DNA from: Rotaria socialis
Lineage: Eukaryota > Rotifera > Eurotatoria > Philodinida > Philodinidae
Length of the DNA stretch: 64,000 bases
NCBI GenBank assembly: GCA_905331475.1
Contig: CAJNYU010002702.1
Location: forward strand, 248,001-312,000
Direction: 5' to 3'
Shown: one piece after another, positions 36,598 to 49,024 of the stretch
Layout: every line of letters begins with the position of its first letter
Numbering within the stretch: the first letter of the stretch is position 1
The notes under the pieces: generated by a model
What the model saw: the letters and a program-made list of their open reading frames with translations, nothing else
Told to the model about the DNA's origin: nothing
Database searches by the model: none
Position numbers and translations under genes: made by a program

Positions 36598-39500
36598 ATG
36601 TCAAGATCGAAATCACCTTCAAAAAATGTATTTTAACTCTTGCTTTCAATTTAAGCAGAAAAATACAATTTATTTCTTTGTCTTAGGTTTTATCAACATC
36701 TCTCGTGCCACTGCATGAAAAAGAAAATAGTAATACATTAACATCTAATGATGCTAAATTAAAAGTCAAAGGAATACTTGCTCGACAATTTCATAATGTG
36801 GATCCTTTGACACAAGTTGTCGTTTGTAAACGTTTAGCAAAAATGCCAATGCTTTTTCTTGCAGTAAGAAATAAAAAAAATTAGAATAAACCAATAAACT
36901 CTATCTATTTCAATTAGAAACGTCGACAAATGCGTAAAATAGAAATTGAAAATACATCTGAAATCTATACAGATGATAATGCTGGTTTAATGGCAGCATC
37001 ATCGACAGAGACACTTGAATTTGAACGTGAAGCTAAAACATTTGATGAATACACACAAAAAGTTAGCACATTTCTTTATTTCAATACTATAATTATTTAT
37101 ATATGTATGCATATTTTGTAGTTAGAAGATGCTTTAACAATATTTGGAAGTATGAAACGTGAAGAATATGAAAGTCAAACCGCATTGAAAGTGTTACGTT
37201 TTTTGGAAAATCTCATACATCAACCTAAAGAATGGATTTCAGGTGCAAAATTAAAATTATCTGAAATGAAATTTCCAGGTTTGACTGTTCTTAATTTTAA
37301 TTTTACTCCTTTTGGTTTTTCAATATAGAAATGGCCATGACACTTTTGAATAGTTATAAGGAAAAAGGATATTTAGTAAGACGTATTGTCTTTCTTCATA
37401 GTATATTACTTTACAATTCCATGAGTAATTTTACTGATCATGAATTTGATAAAGAAGGACTTATTAGAAAAGTAAGTTTGATTAAATATTGAAGAAATTA
37501 TTCTGCTATCGAAATGTAGAATAGTGAAGAGATGATTGTTTTTCTTTTAGCAAGCAGCTGATGCCGGTTTTATTGAGTTCGCATGTGAAATTATTAGTGA
37601 TTCATCTTATCTTGAATCACTTAAAAAATGTTATGTTATTGATAGTCCAGAAGCAACAACAACAAATGAAGATTTCAATAACTATCAGGTTTTATAGATT
37701 TTCTTTGTATGTTATATTTATGTTTAATAAATGTTTTTTTATTTTTCATTAGAAAATTTTATATATTTGTGATTCAGCACTTACAATTCTTTATAATATG
37801 GCAAATTTACCGGAACTAAAAATTCATTTTCGAGAATGTAATGCAGTTTCTGTAAGTATACTACTATGGAAGAACTTTTAGCTGTTTTATTAGAATGATA
37901 ATGTTCACTCAAGAAGTTCTATGAAATTGTAAATAATATTTAAAGAATAAATCTATATATTTTCAATCTCTATTATTTCGAAAACATAGACCCGTATTCA
38001 TGAAATTTAGAATTCTAATGTATCAGTCAATCAATTTAGTTAGAATTTTAGAATATCAGAAATGTTTTGAATATTATTTAAACTTGAAATATTTTGACAG
38101 ATAATAGCCGAATATACAAAATTATCATCGGAAAAAATTCTAATTCAATTTCTTGAAACTAATGTCAATCAAGATTATATAACTAGAATTAGAGAATTAC
38201 AAGATATTGTCAGTGCTATTCGTGTAACATCATGTTTATTACTTCCATTGATAATGAATGAAGATGAAGATAATATTTTAGCAGCTAATACATCAGGTAA
38301 ATCAAAATATTTATATCTGTAGTATCAATGTTATTTAACTATTTGAAATAAAGATGTGTTACCATTATTATCTGGAATGATTCAAATGTATAATGGAAAT
38401 GTTCAAAGATTTTATGGATTTTCATTCATTGAATTAGTTGACGGTTTATCTAAATTAATGGTTCGTGGTCGAAAACATGAATATCTTGATCTTGATCAAA
38501 ATGTTATTGATATTCTTTTGAATATTCTTAAAAATACAAATCAAGACGATGGCTTACTTGAATGTGTATCTAATGCAATACTTAATGCCTCATTCGATGA
38601 CAAAGTTCAAACGTTTCTAGATAGTGATCATGCTTTACAAATAATAACAGCAGCACGTAATAATTCTCAAAGTCAACTTGTTCAAAAAAATTGCGAAGCA
38701 ATTCTTTGGACAATAAACCGGATTTCTCATAGAAGTAAATAAACTATTTTTTAATTGAATTGATTTTTATAAATCTTATCAATAGGGGTTGCGACAATAA
38801 ACAATCCATGTGGTTTAGATGGTCATATTATGATTTCATACAATCGATCAGTAACAGCTATGTGTTTAAAACTTCGAGATCGTTTAAAAGTAAACTTTAT
38901 TTCGTTGTAAAATTTTTAATGTAATTTATCTTTGTATGAAATAGGCTTTACGCTATAATGTATGGCTTGATGTTGATAATATAAATGGAGGAGTTTTAGA
39001 ATCTATGGCTGAGGCTGTTGAAAATTCATCGATTGTACTTATTTGTATGAACGAACAATACAAACAAAGTTACTATTGTCGGCTCGGTTTGTTATATATT
39101 TTGATATCTTGAAATTCACAAAACTCTCTTTTTCTTCTTCTTGTTTTAGAAGCAGGTATGAATTGAAATTTACGTTTTACAAACATATCGTTTGTTTTTC
39201 TATGAAAAGAATATGCAACGGAATTAAGAAAACCATGTATCCCATGCTTGATGCAACCTAGATTTCGACCATATGGATGGGTAATTGTTTAAAAAAGGCA
39301 GATCAATGTTTTTTAAATCTGAAAACTTTCATTTTCAGCTTGGAATAATTAAAGGGGCAAAAGTTCATGTTGATTTTGCTACAGTTCCGTAAGACAATGT
39401 TTTTTTCTTCTATGAATATAATAAATTCTTTGAAATAGTTTTGAAGAAGCATTCTCTACTTTAATTCGTGAAGTTGAAACAATAAAAGAAGTTAATGGTG

Positions 39501-39989
39501 GAAATGAAAAGAATGAAAAAAAAGTTGGCCAACCACATACTACAGGATTGTCTACTATAGAAAATATAAATAACCTGATAGGTATTGATTGATTAGACAT
39601 ATTGAAAAAAATTCTTTTGATTTCACTTTTTTCACTTTCATAAAGAATGTAAACAAGATAAGCCAATCATATCTACACCTACTCTTCCATCAGACCATAG
39701 TATTCCACATTGGGATTCAGCTACAGTTAAAAAATGGCTTGAAAAAATTGGTTTATCACAGTAGTTTTATTCGATCCATTTATTAAGGAAAACACATCTT
39801 TTTTTCTTTAGCTTGGAATCTGTTTTTGTCAATATCGATGGAACATTACTTTGGCAATTGTATAAAATGAAACAATTAGCTGTTAATTCGTATTATCAAT
39901 TTCTTAATAAATATTTAGATCGTAGTGAAACAGCACAAATGTATGACACACTCAAATTTGATCATGAACTTGAATCTCTATTTCAATAG
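36598..39989 (+). CDS. ARM-TIR-SAM protein, candidate TIR NADase
   Basis: Seventeen exons, all in phase (36598-36627, 36687-36863, 36918-37061, 37122-37278, 37329-37471, 37551-37688, 37753-37851, 38101-38296, 38354-38734, 38786-38889, 38945-39086, 39150-39155, 39210-39280, 39339-39388, 39439-39581, 39646-39760, 39812-39989), give 757 residues. Residues ~1-490 are all-helical and armadillo-like. Residues ~498-625 are a TIR domain: strand A HIMISYNRS, BB loop NVWLDVDNINGG, then MNEQYKQSYYCRLEAEYATE. Residues ~682-745 form a SAM domain (HWDSATVKKWLEKIGL). E571 in RLEAEYA falls where SARM1 has its catalytic Glu, so NAD-cleaving or cyclising activity is plausible. The order ARM-TIR-SAM differs from SARM1 (ARM-SAM-SAM-TIR). 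Activity and any role in innate immunity or cell death are inference. Confidence 0.85.
39150..39155 (+). other. 6-nt microexon at the TIR catalytic glutamate
   Basis: AAGCAG lies between a good acceptor (ttgttttag) and donor (gtatga). Exon 11 ends in phase 1 (CTC G) and exon 13 starts AATATGCA. With the microexon the protein reads L-E-A-E-Y; without it, the exons still join in frame as L-E-Y. The microexon completes the codon of E571 and adds Ala plus the first base of the next Glu. Confidence 0.75.
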
Positions 39990-40894
39990 GACAATATTCC
40001 AACGTGTTTAATTTATATTTATTTTTAATATATATATATATATATATATAATATTGCTTATTTTATAATATCAAAATGTAAAAGATATTAATTTATAATA
40101 AAATTGGAATATTTTTCATTTCACGTCAATCAGACTTTGTTTTATCTATAATTATAAGAAATAAACAATCTAATAGCTATTAAAATGTAACTAATACTCA
40201 TGAATGACTTGTATAAGGTAAATTTTAAAGCAGTTGTATAACTGCAGTTTTTTTAATTAAATTATGTATGAAATACAAAGGGCTAATCCAATATAATCTG
40301 TGGTATAATCCCATTATAACTATCTTCAGTCACTCGTTTATGTTGCTCAAGCGATTGCTTAAGTCAACTTTCCAATTGAATGTTTCTTATATGAATTGAT
40401 TTTTTTTGATTTTAATATATACATATAGAACATGTCGCGAACAATTTTGTATTGCTATTAACTTGCATTATAATTCTAAATAATTTAGCCTTGAAAATTA
40501 AATCGATCTTATAAATATATTTTGTTAATTATCCTTTGAGCCATTGTGTTTTATTTGTCATTAAGAATAAAGTAAATAGTTTCGTGATTGTAACTTAATA
40601 CAACCAGGAACAGTTTAATAAATCTAATCTGATATATTTGATAATTCTTTAGGGCATAGACAAAAATAGACGTTCTCGAACTATTTTAAGTATTTAATTT
40701 ACCATAAAGTAAACATATTTATTATGATTATTACTCAACATTTTTCTTATCATGAATATTCGATTTTATTTCATAAAATCATAAACATATAATAGAGCGA
40801 CATCCTACCTAAAAACCATCAAAATATACGTTAGGAGCCAATCAAGATTTTCTGTCTCAATTTTATTTTTTGTGGCCCAAAGAGAAAAGAAATA

Positions 40895-40918
40895 CTAGGC
40901 TAGGCTAGGCGAGGCTAG
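40895..40918. repeat. CTAGG pentamer array
   Basis: Four to five tandem copies of ctagg, one with a base change, in non-coding DNA. Confidence 0.8.
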
Positions 40919-41415
40919 TTCTACGTTTGATATTTTTGATCAAGGAGTAGTGTTCTGCGTTCTTTTCGTAAGTACGCGCTAACATGTATGATGAAAGGAA
41001 ATAACGGATTATAGCCGTTTTATATGCAAAGTATGTGTCCCTGCATTCTAATGAGTAGGCATCTGTTTAGCTCTATTGACGTAATATCACAGACACTATT
41101 ATCAATATGAACGAATTAACTATAATAAGTATTTCTGTAACTTAGATTCGTTGATGTTTTTCTGCATTAATATGAAAACTCTTGTAATAATCCTGGTATC
41201 TTCTTTAAATAATTTTTGTTATATATTTAAGATGGATAAGTTTGCCTGTTGTTGTTGTTTTCTTACTGTCACTTTTTTCTGCTACTTGTCTCTTTCTCGT
41301 TCTGTTGCTCGTTGACATCTTTTATTAGCCAAACAAGCAAAAACTGGATCTACCGCACGATTTTTCCCCATTGCCTTCGACTATCTTTCATCGATCGTAT
41401 GTTTGTGTGTATGCA

Positions 41416-41446
41416 AGAAAGAAAGAAAGAAAGAAAGAAAGAAAAG
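41416..41446. repeat. (GAAA)n microsatellite
   Basis: Seven GAAA units in non-coding DNA upstream of the L1-type gene. Confidence 0.9.
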
Positions 41447-42152
41447 AAACCATATAAATCTCTTGAGATGAGCATTCTTTTCTCTTTTTTCTCTGTCAAT
41501 ACTCTCACAAACGTTCTATTTTTTCCTGCTATGAATTGCTTTATACTTAATAGTAGTGGTGAAGAAAAACAATAGTTGTTGAGTAATCATGACTTCTGAG
41601 CGCAGCGAAATAGTAATTGGCTTATTTTTTTTCAGAGATTAAATTTTGCAAGTCGATATTGCCAATTTAATATTGATTTTACTAAGAACAGATTCGTTTA
41701 ATGTAATATAAAGAAAGCAAAGATAGAAATGTTGATCAACTAGAAAAATATATCTGTGTTCCTTTTCCGTGGACAATATTACCTTGGAAAAAATGAGCCA
41801 ATCGAACAATCGATTAGCTCCTGTGTTGACTCAAATAGTAGAAAACATGAAGAGTGAGAGAATGAGTGTGACAGAAAAAAAGAACACTCCTACGGTAAGC
41901 GACATGAATTTATGGATCTCTATAGTTTCTTGAACTTATGTCAAAATGCTTCTCTTATTGTCGATAAAAGATAAAACTCTTTAAAAACTTCAGATTTTTC
42001 CTTGGCAACTATTAATTTAATTATTTTAAAGAGTCAATGGCCTTGTCAAATTTTGTATATAGTTTATTTTTATTCTCATTTGTATATTCAAGTAAATTTA
42101 TTTTGATTTTATTGCTTTTGTTTGCTTAAACGCACAAATTTCTATTAATTAG

Positions 42153-45100
42153 TTTCAATACCACCATCAATACTAGAAGAGCCCGATTCAGACATAATTT
42201 TTGATTCTCGTCTTAATCTTCAATTAGCATGTTTAGCAAAAGGTGAGCCAACTCCAACTTATACATGGACAAAAAATGGATATTTATATGAAACGAATGA
42301 ACAAAATAATCGTGTTACTATGGCAAATGATTCTGGCATGCTTACTTTTATTCAACCGCAAAGTATTGATCAAGGATGGTATCAATGTAATGCGACAAAT
42401 ATTTGGGGTAGAAGCTAATGAAAATAACAGTGAAAAAGTTTAATAGAAACTTTTTTTCACGAATTCTAGGCACTGCAGTATCACGTCGAGTTCATGTACG
42501 TATTGCAGAACTTGGTGAATTTCCTATTTATGATCGAGCACAAGTAATTCAAGTGAGACGTGGTGATTCATTAAGAATTCCATGTAAACCACCAATTAGT
42601 GTACCGGATCCGGAGATCTATTGGACAGACAATACCAATTCTGATAATCAAATTGGTTTTCGTGTAGCAAGCTCGCGTATACAACAAGATTATGATGGTA
42701 TGTTTTTCTAATTCTGATATTGTTTTATTATGGTATAATTTCTTGTCGGTTTTAGGAAACCTTTATCTTATTAATGTCAAAGATGAAGATGAAGAAAAAC
42801 AATTTACATGCAATGTATTTTCAGGAAAATTAGATGTTATTCGCCGTGGTTCAGTAACAAAATTAAAAGTTATTAAAACAGAACCAATCGAACGTAAACC
42901 AACGAAACTATGGTCGTCTGAAGCGAACAAAGTATTTTTAAAAGGCCAAAAACTATCATTAAAATGTGTATTTGATGGTTTACCAACACCGGATGTAATA
43001 TGGAGAAAAGACAATGGTGGTCTACCTGAACAACGTTCTAATATTAATCGAGAGAAACAAGAATTAATTATTACTGATCTTCAATATGAAGATGCTGGCG
43101 TGTATGAATGTCGAGGACATAATGGTGTGAGACTTTGTTTCGATTGAAATAGTATTAATTTCAGTTTATATTTTAGAATTGGGATACGATGGATTTGCTA
43201 TTAATGTTCAAGTTGAAGCTGCCCCATATTGGTTAGAGAAACCTAAAGATGCTTATTTAGTAGAAGGTGAAACAGTTGATGTAATTTGCAATGCAGAATC
43301 TAAGCCAGCATCAAAAAATACTCAATGGTTAATAAATGGCGTACCGTTACAAGACATCAACGTTCCATACAATCCACGCCGACGTATCATGAGAAATAGA
43401 ATGATTATACAAAATGTAACAAAATTTGATACGGCTGTTTATCAATGTAATATTTCTAATGTTCATGGTTATGTTTTTGCAAATTTCTTTATTAATATTA
43501 TTTGTAAGTTCTACTTGAAAATATATTTGTTACGATATTCATAAGATTAATGTTCTATTAGCGGAAAAACCAACAATAAAACGTGGACCGGAAACATTTT
43601 ACCATTTAGTCGAAGGACAAAATATAATATTACCCTGTGAAACAATAGGTGCGTCATCGTCAAAAATCTATTGGAATAAACGCAATAGAATTATTACTAG
43701 TGCAAGGTATGTAATCAATTGGCATTTTTTCGTCTATTGTATTATCTATCTATATCATATATTAATATCCGTATATAAGTATGTGAGTTATGCCGTCTAA
43801 AAATTTCTATCCGTACGAACAAAAAACAAGAAACTTGTATTCTTCTAATAGCACTAACTTTGACTGCCACGCAAAGCTATCTAATATTTTACTTATCTAT
43901 TTATTTTTCTGATTAAATAAAGACTGATTTTCGAATTCATAGATATTCCATATCTAAAGATGGCAGTTTAACAATTCCAGCCGCTGTTTTATCAGATAGT
44001 GGAGTTTATGTTTGTAATGCAACAAATAAATTTGGTTTCGATACACGTAATACAACATTGACTGTTAAACAAAAAACTCGTATTCAAACTGGACCAAGTA
44101 ATCAACAAGTACGTCGAGGTTATCAAGCCATTTTTCGATGTACGGCTACTGTTGATCCTTCATTAACATATAATATTGATTGGTATAAAGATGGTGAATT
44201 ACTGACCTACGCAGGCCGTTTTATTAAAGATATAGCGGATCAGAATACATTAAAAATTGTTGATGTACAATTTGATGATTCTGGTTCGTATGTATGTCGT
44301 GCAAGTACAGAATTAGATTTTGATGATGCAAGTGCAACTTTAATTGTACAAGACCGACCGAATCGACCAAAAATAACAAAAGTAATTTGTAATGGATCCA
44401 GTGATCAACCATTTTCCATTGTTCAATGGCGAGGAACAGGTAAAAATATTTTCGTGTTTTTTTTATTAAACAAATTTTTAGGATATAATAAGATCACGGA
44501 TTTTCTTTTATTCAGGTGATAACAATGCACGAATACTCTATTATGAATTACAATATAATACAACATTTCAACCTAATGATTGGATTTCTATACCTATTGA
44601 ACAACGAAAAGAATCTTTTAGTGAAATTAAATTACCGGATGGTTCTATCAAACTAGAACCGAAAGCTATAAGTAACGAATTAAATATTGAAGAAAAAAAA
44701 CCAATACCTTATTGTTTTTGTTTAGCTTTTAACACAACACATATCCCATCAAGTCAAAATGATTTACGTGTATCATTATCATGTTGGGCTAATTATACAT
44801 TTCGTGTTATTGCTTACAATCGTATTGGTGCAAGTGAAGCAAGTCCTACTTCTGAACCACTTTGTACAACAAAAACCTGTCGCCCTAAAACAAATCCTGA
44901 AGGTATTAAATCTTCTACAGCACAATCTGCATTATTATTAATCGAGTGGGAGGTACAAGAACATTCATTCACTTTTTTTTTGTCTAAATCTCCATTTGAA
45001 TTAATAGAGTATGCCAAAGATAAAATGGAGTTCACCGGATTTTTGGTATGAAGTTGGTTGGCGACAATATGCTTTGGACAATAGTTCAGAACCATTTTCA

Positions 45101-48100
45101 ACAGAAATTATTTATCCACCAAACTATCAATTTACCATACCAAATACAATGACGGATATGCGGTATCAGTATTATGTTAAAGCAGTCAATCAACAAACAG
45201 GAGGTATGTTTTTTTTTTAATTTTACAACGGCAATTTACATTTACTAGTCTTCTCATATTATATATATATACGTATATAATGATTCATTAGCTTAATCAA
45301 TACTGTTCTCTCTGATGACAAGAAAAAGTAACACTAATATAATACTAAAGAAAAGAACAGCATACATGTAAAAGATTATTTTTCATAAGATAAAATTGCA
45401 GATTGCTTCAAAGATTTATTTTCTTGAAAAACATATTCAAATTTTTGTCTTTAGTTTCTTGTTTCGCTTCGTTATTAATAGGGTATATTTCTGAATGGAA
45501 AATCATTATTCTATCTGATTTTAATTTCAAAATTTATTATCAATGAATCTTTCTGTATTTGAAAAATTTGAAAAGAGATCTCATTAAAAATAATAATCAA
45601 ATTTTAGTATTGAGAATTCAACAAAAAATTTGCTTTTTATTATTAGCAAACAACAGCACTGATGCCATCGAACCACCAGTATACAATATTGCTTTTGCTG
45701 GTGATTCAGGTAATTATAAAACTATTTTATACTTATTTGTCTAGATAATAAAAAAAACATTGACATAACATAACTCATAATGAGATAAATTCTTTGTTAA
45801 TCGCGTATGATTAACAAATAAAATGCAATCATCCGATAGAAAAAATTGACTTATTACATTTTTTTCAATCAACATTTCTATGTCTTCTAGCACCAACATA
45901 TGTTCCACGTAATTTTCGTGTATTACAAATGCTTGATAGTACAACAGTGCAATTTGCATGGGATCCACCATTGTCTTCGGATGAAATTAATATTCGTGGC
46001 GCTCTCAAAGCTTATCAGGTTTTCTATGATGACTCTATTTGACAATGTACATACTGTATGTGTCTGTGAATAGATTGAAATATTTCGCCTTGATAATCCA
46101 GTAAAATCTCGTCTTTTAATATCTGATATACTACCAAATCAAACTTCGTCAACAGTTTTCAATGCACCACCTAATGCGGATGTTGGTGCACATATTCGTA
46201 TTGAAACAGAACGCTATCTCGGACCGACAAGTCCTGTTGTATGTATCTAGTGTTGTATTTTACTAAAACCAAAACACGCCTATCGGTTATATTGTTTTTA
46301 TTTAGATTCAGTTCCCTACACGTGAGGGTCGCCCAGAACCAGTGACTAATTTGCGTGGTGTACCTTACACTAGCAATGGAATTTTTTTGCTTTGGGATCC
46401 GCCAGATGAAACAAATGGTGTTATAATTGGTTATCAAATTGATTATAAACCTATAGAAAGGTATTCATTCAAGTGATAAAAGAATGACAAATGTCACTTT
46501 CTTTCTTAAGTATTGCTGCCCAACCCGGCGTTGATCAACCTTCGATATTGCTGCGTGATGATGCACGTCGAAATTATCTTCTTAGTGGCCTTAAACCAAA
46601 TACAAAATATCGTGTTCAAGTACGACCACGAACATCAATTGGTCTATCGACAAGCCCAGCTATAATTGAACTAACAACAAATTTAACTCTTGGTAAACAT
46701 ATATAGAGACTTAAATTTAATTGGATAACTTATTTTCCTTACTTCTATTTTAGCTCCATCAAAACCAACATTTACAGTAACACAACGGGGACAAACATTT
46801 TTTAATGTTTCGTTTGATCCAACAATAATGACTATTCCTGGTAGTGTGTATTATGTGCAATATAAAGAAAATGATCAAGGTTCGTATCGAACGATGTGTA
46901 CATACACATAGATCTAATTTATATGATCAAACTAATTTTTTTAAAGATGATCAAACTACTACTTTCAAAGAGTCTTATAATGTGTCGAACGATCGTACTA
47001 TTCTAGTTAATTCACTTGAACCGGGTAAAACTTATACAACAATATTAGTTGCTGGTGATGGTATCCTATCTGAAACAAAAAGTGATCCTCAAATGGTTTC
47101 AACTCGTAAAAAGGGTAAATTTTGATTCTATACTATTGATACTCATATCTTTTTCAATATCTTTTGTACTAAAGAAAATTTTCTCTTGAGATTTTCGAAC
47201 TGAATAATAAATATGATGATAGTATCAGATGTAATATACAGTGACATAGAAAATCGTCATCATTATTGCCTCTTGACTGTGACCGATGTCGATAGTCAGT
47301 CGATAGAGAAAAAAAGCGAGAAGCACAACTGGAAAGAATAATCAAAGAAAGAAGGATAGAAGGAAAAAATATAGAAGAAAGAAATAACAAGAAAAAACTA
47401 CATGATAGTGCTTCCGTTAAGAGTTATCGCATCAATGCGAAGAAAAAAGAAAAAAAAAGAAAAAGCTTGTACAATACTCATCCTATGCTAGACTTTCTTA
47501 TGTGAGATAAAAGAAGAATTGAGAAACGGAGAGAGAGAGAGAGAGAGAGAGAAAAGAAAGAGATGCAACATATACAAACATAACTAAAGTCGGCCATTCG
47601 ACAACATTGTTATTTGTGATCCGATAAGTGTTAAATAATCAATGGGTCGTATTCATTCGGAGTTTTATACATGTACATATGTCTGATGAATGACAAATGA
47701 GTGGTCTGTCTTTGGAATATTCAACTACCGGGATCAATAATAGATCCGTGTCGATAGCATTTCAATCGAATGATACAATCCATCTTAATTGTACCACAAT
47801 AGAATGTTTTGGTAAGCATTAACGAATTTATGTTAAATTATAGAGAAGAAAACAACAAAAACTCGAAGACTTATTCATGTTACTTTAAGAAATAATCTAT
47901 AGGAGTCAATCAATCAAATCGAAATAATTTCTATTATGATTTTATGATGAGATTTAATATTAATGACTATTGTATATAGTAAAAAAGATGCATAATTGAT
48001 TAGAAAATTTTTATTTCTTTTTCTTTAGATCGTGCTCCTCGAGTTATTGAATCACCTTGGTTCATTGGTATTATTATTTCAGTAATTGTACTTATTATAG

Positions 48101-49024
48101 TCTTTGCTATTGTTTGTGGTATTATGAGACGTAAAGGTGGTAAATACTCAGGTAAACATTTCTGCTTTTTAAAAATTTTTAATCATATCTTAATTTATCA
48201 TAAAAATAAATTAACCTTAAGGAACATACACAGGTACACTTTACCTAAGGTTTATTTTTCTGTTCCTTTTTATTGCATGAGTTCTACTTGAAATAATTCC
48301 AAACATGAGTGTGCATTTTAATATATGTTTTTTTTCCTTGTCTGTTTCTTGTAGCTGGTGTAGATGGCAAATCGACCCTATATAATTCTATTCAAAGAAG
48401 TAAAAACTCAGAAATCTATTGTATTTTTTCAGCAACAGAACTGCTTTTTTGTTCGTTCTTATTCTGTTTGTCTTCTTGGTATTCCATCTTGAGTTCTTAT
48501 ATGCATTAACTGATGAGATATACGCGCGATGCGCCACGCATGCTATCTAGATTTGGAGGATGCCGCTGCTTGTATGGTTGTTCTTGTCATTGACATTGAT
48601 AATGATAATGTTTCCTTTCCTTTTCTTTTCTTCTCAGGAAATCAGTACTTATTTAATTAAAAGAATAATTATGCTTATTTTTTATTTTTTTATAGTTCAA
48701 GATAAAGAAATGTTACACGGACCCAGTGGATATGGAGATAGTGATGGAAAATTTTCAGAATATTATCGAGCGTATGCCATATGATATTTAACAAAGAAAT
48801 TAAGTTTAAAATTTTATTTTTGTAGCCCTAGTGATGCATCAATGAAACATAGTCGCACATCATTGCAGAACGGCGATGATCGTGATTCGATGGCAGAATT
48901 TAATGATGAAAAAGATCGTAGCCGTTTTACAGAGGATGGATCGTTTATTGGACAATATGGACGTGATGATAAACGACATACTTATTTAGTTAAGTACGAT
49001 GAAAGTGATGGTTTTCCTAATTAA
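42153..49024 (+). CDS. L1CAM: L1CAM/neuroglian-family adhesion receptor (5' exon not placed)
   Basis: Nineteen exons from 42153-42407 to 48826-49024 join without phase conflict into at least 1293 codons. Order: six Ig domains (last Cys of each in YQCNATN, FTCNVFS, YECRGHN, YQCNISN, YVCNATN, YVCRAST), five FN3 domains (starting near RPNRPKIT, CRPKTNPEG, APTYVPRNF, GRPEPVTNL, APSKPTFTV), one TM helix (WFIGIIISVIVLIIVFAIV) and a ~110-residue tail with the ankyrin-binding motif FIGQY (DGSFIGQYGRDD). This is the full L1-family layout. Known role: cell-surface homophilic and heterophilic adhesion in neurons and epithelia, tied to spectrin through ankyrin. The first coding exon (signal peptide) is missing from the model; the open frame begins at an acceptor. 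A 914-bp intron precedes the TM exon. The 45-nt exon 48355-48399 in the juxtamembrane tail is a candidate for alternative use. Confidence 0.92.
47529..47552. repeat. (GA)n microsatellite in L1 intron
   Basis: Twelve GA dinucleotides inside the 914-bp intron before the TM exon. Confidence 0.9.

Larger units (their letters stand above)
39990..42152. other. Intergenic, possible L1 signal-peptide exon
   Basis: Contains a (TA)n tract at ~40028-40050, a CTAGG pentamer array at 40895-40918 and a GAAA microsatellite at 41416-41446. A hydrophobic frame starting at the ATG at 41232 (MDKFACCCCFLTVTFF...) would make a fair signal peptide and could end at a phase-1 donor to meet the first Ig exon of the L1-type gene, but the candidate donors (GTTCTG, GTTGAC) are weak. 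Confidence 0.35.

Noticed and set aside
41794-41893. ATG frame MSQSNNRLAPVL... ending at a good GTAAGC donor, as first exon of the L1-type gene
   Set aside because: It ends in phase 0, whereas the exon at 42153 needs a phase-1 partner; joining them gives an immediate stop. It also has no signal peptide.
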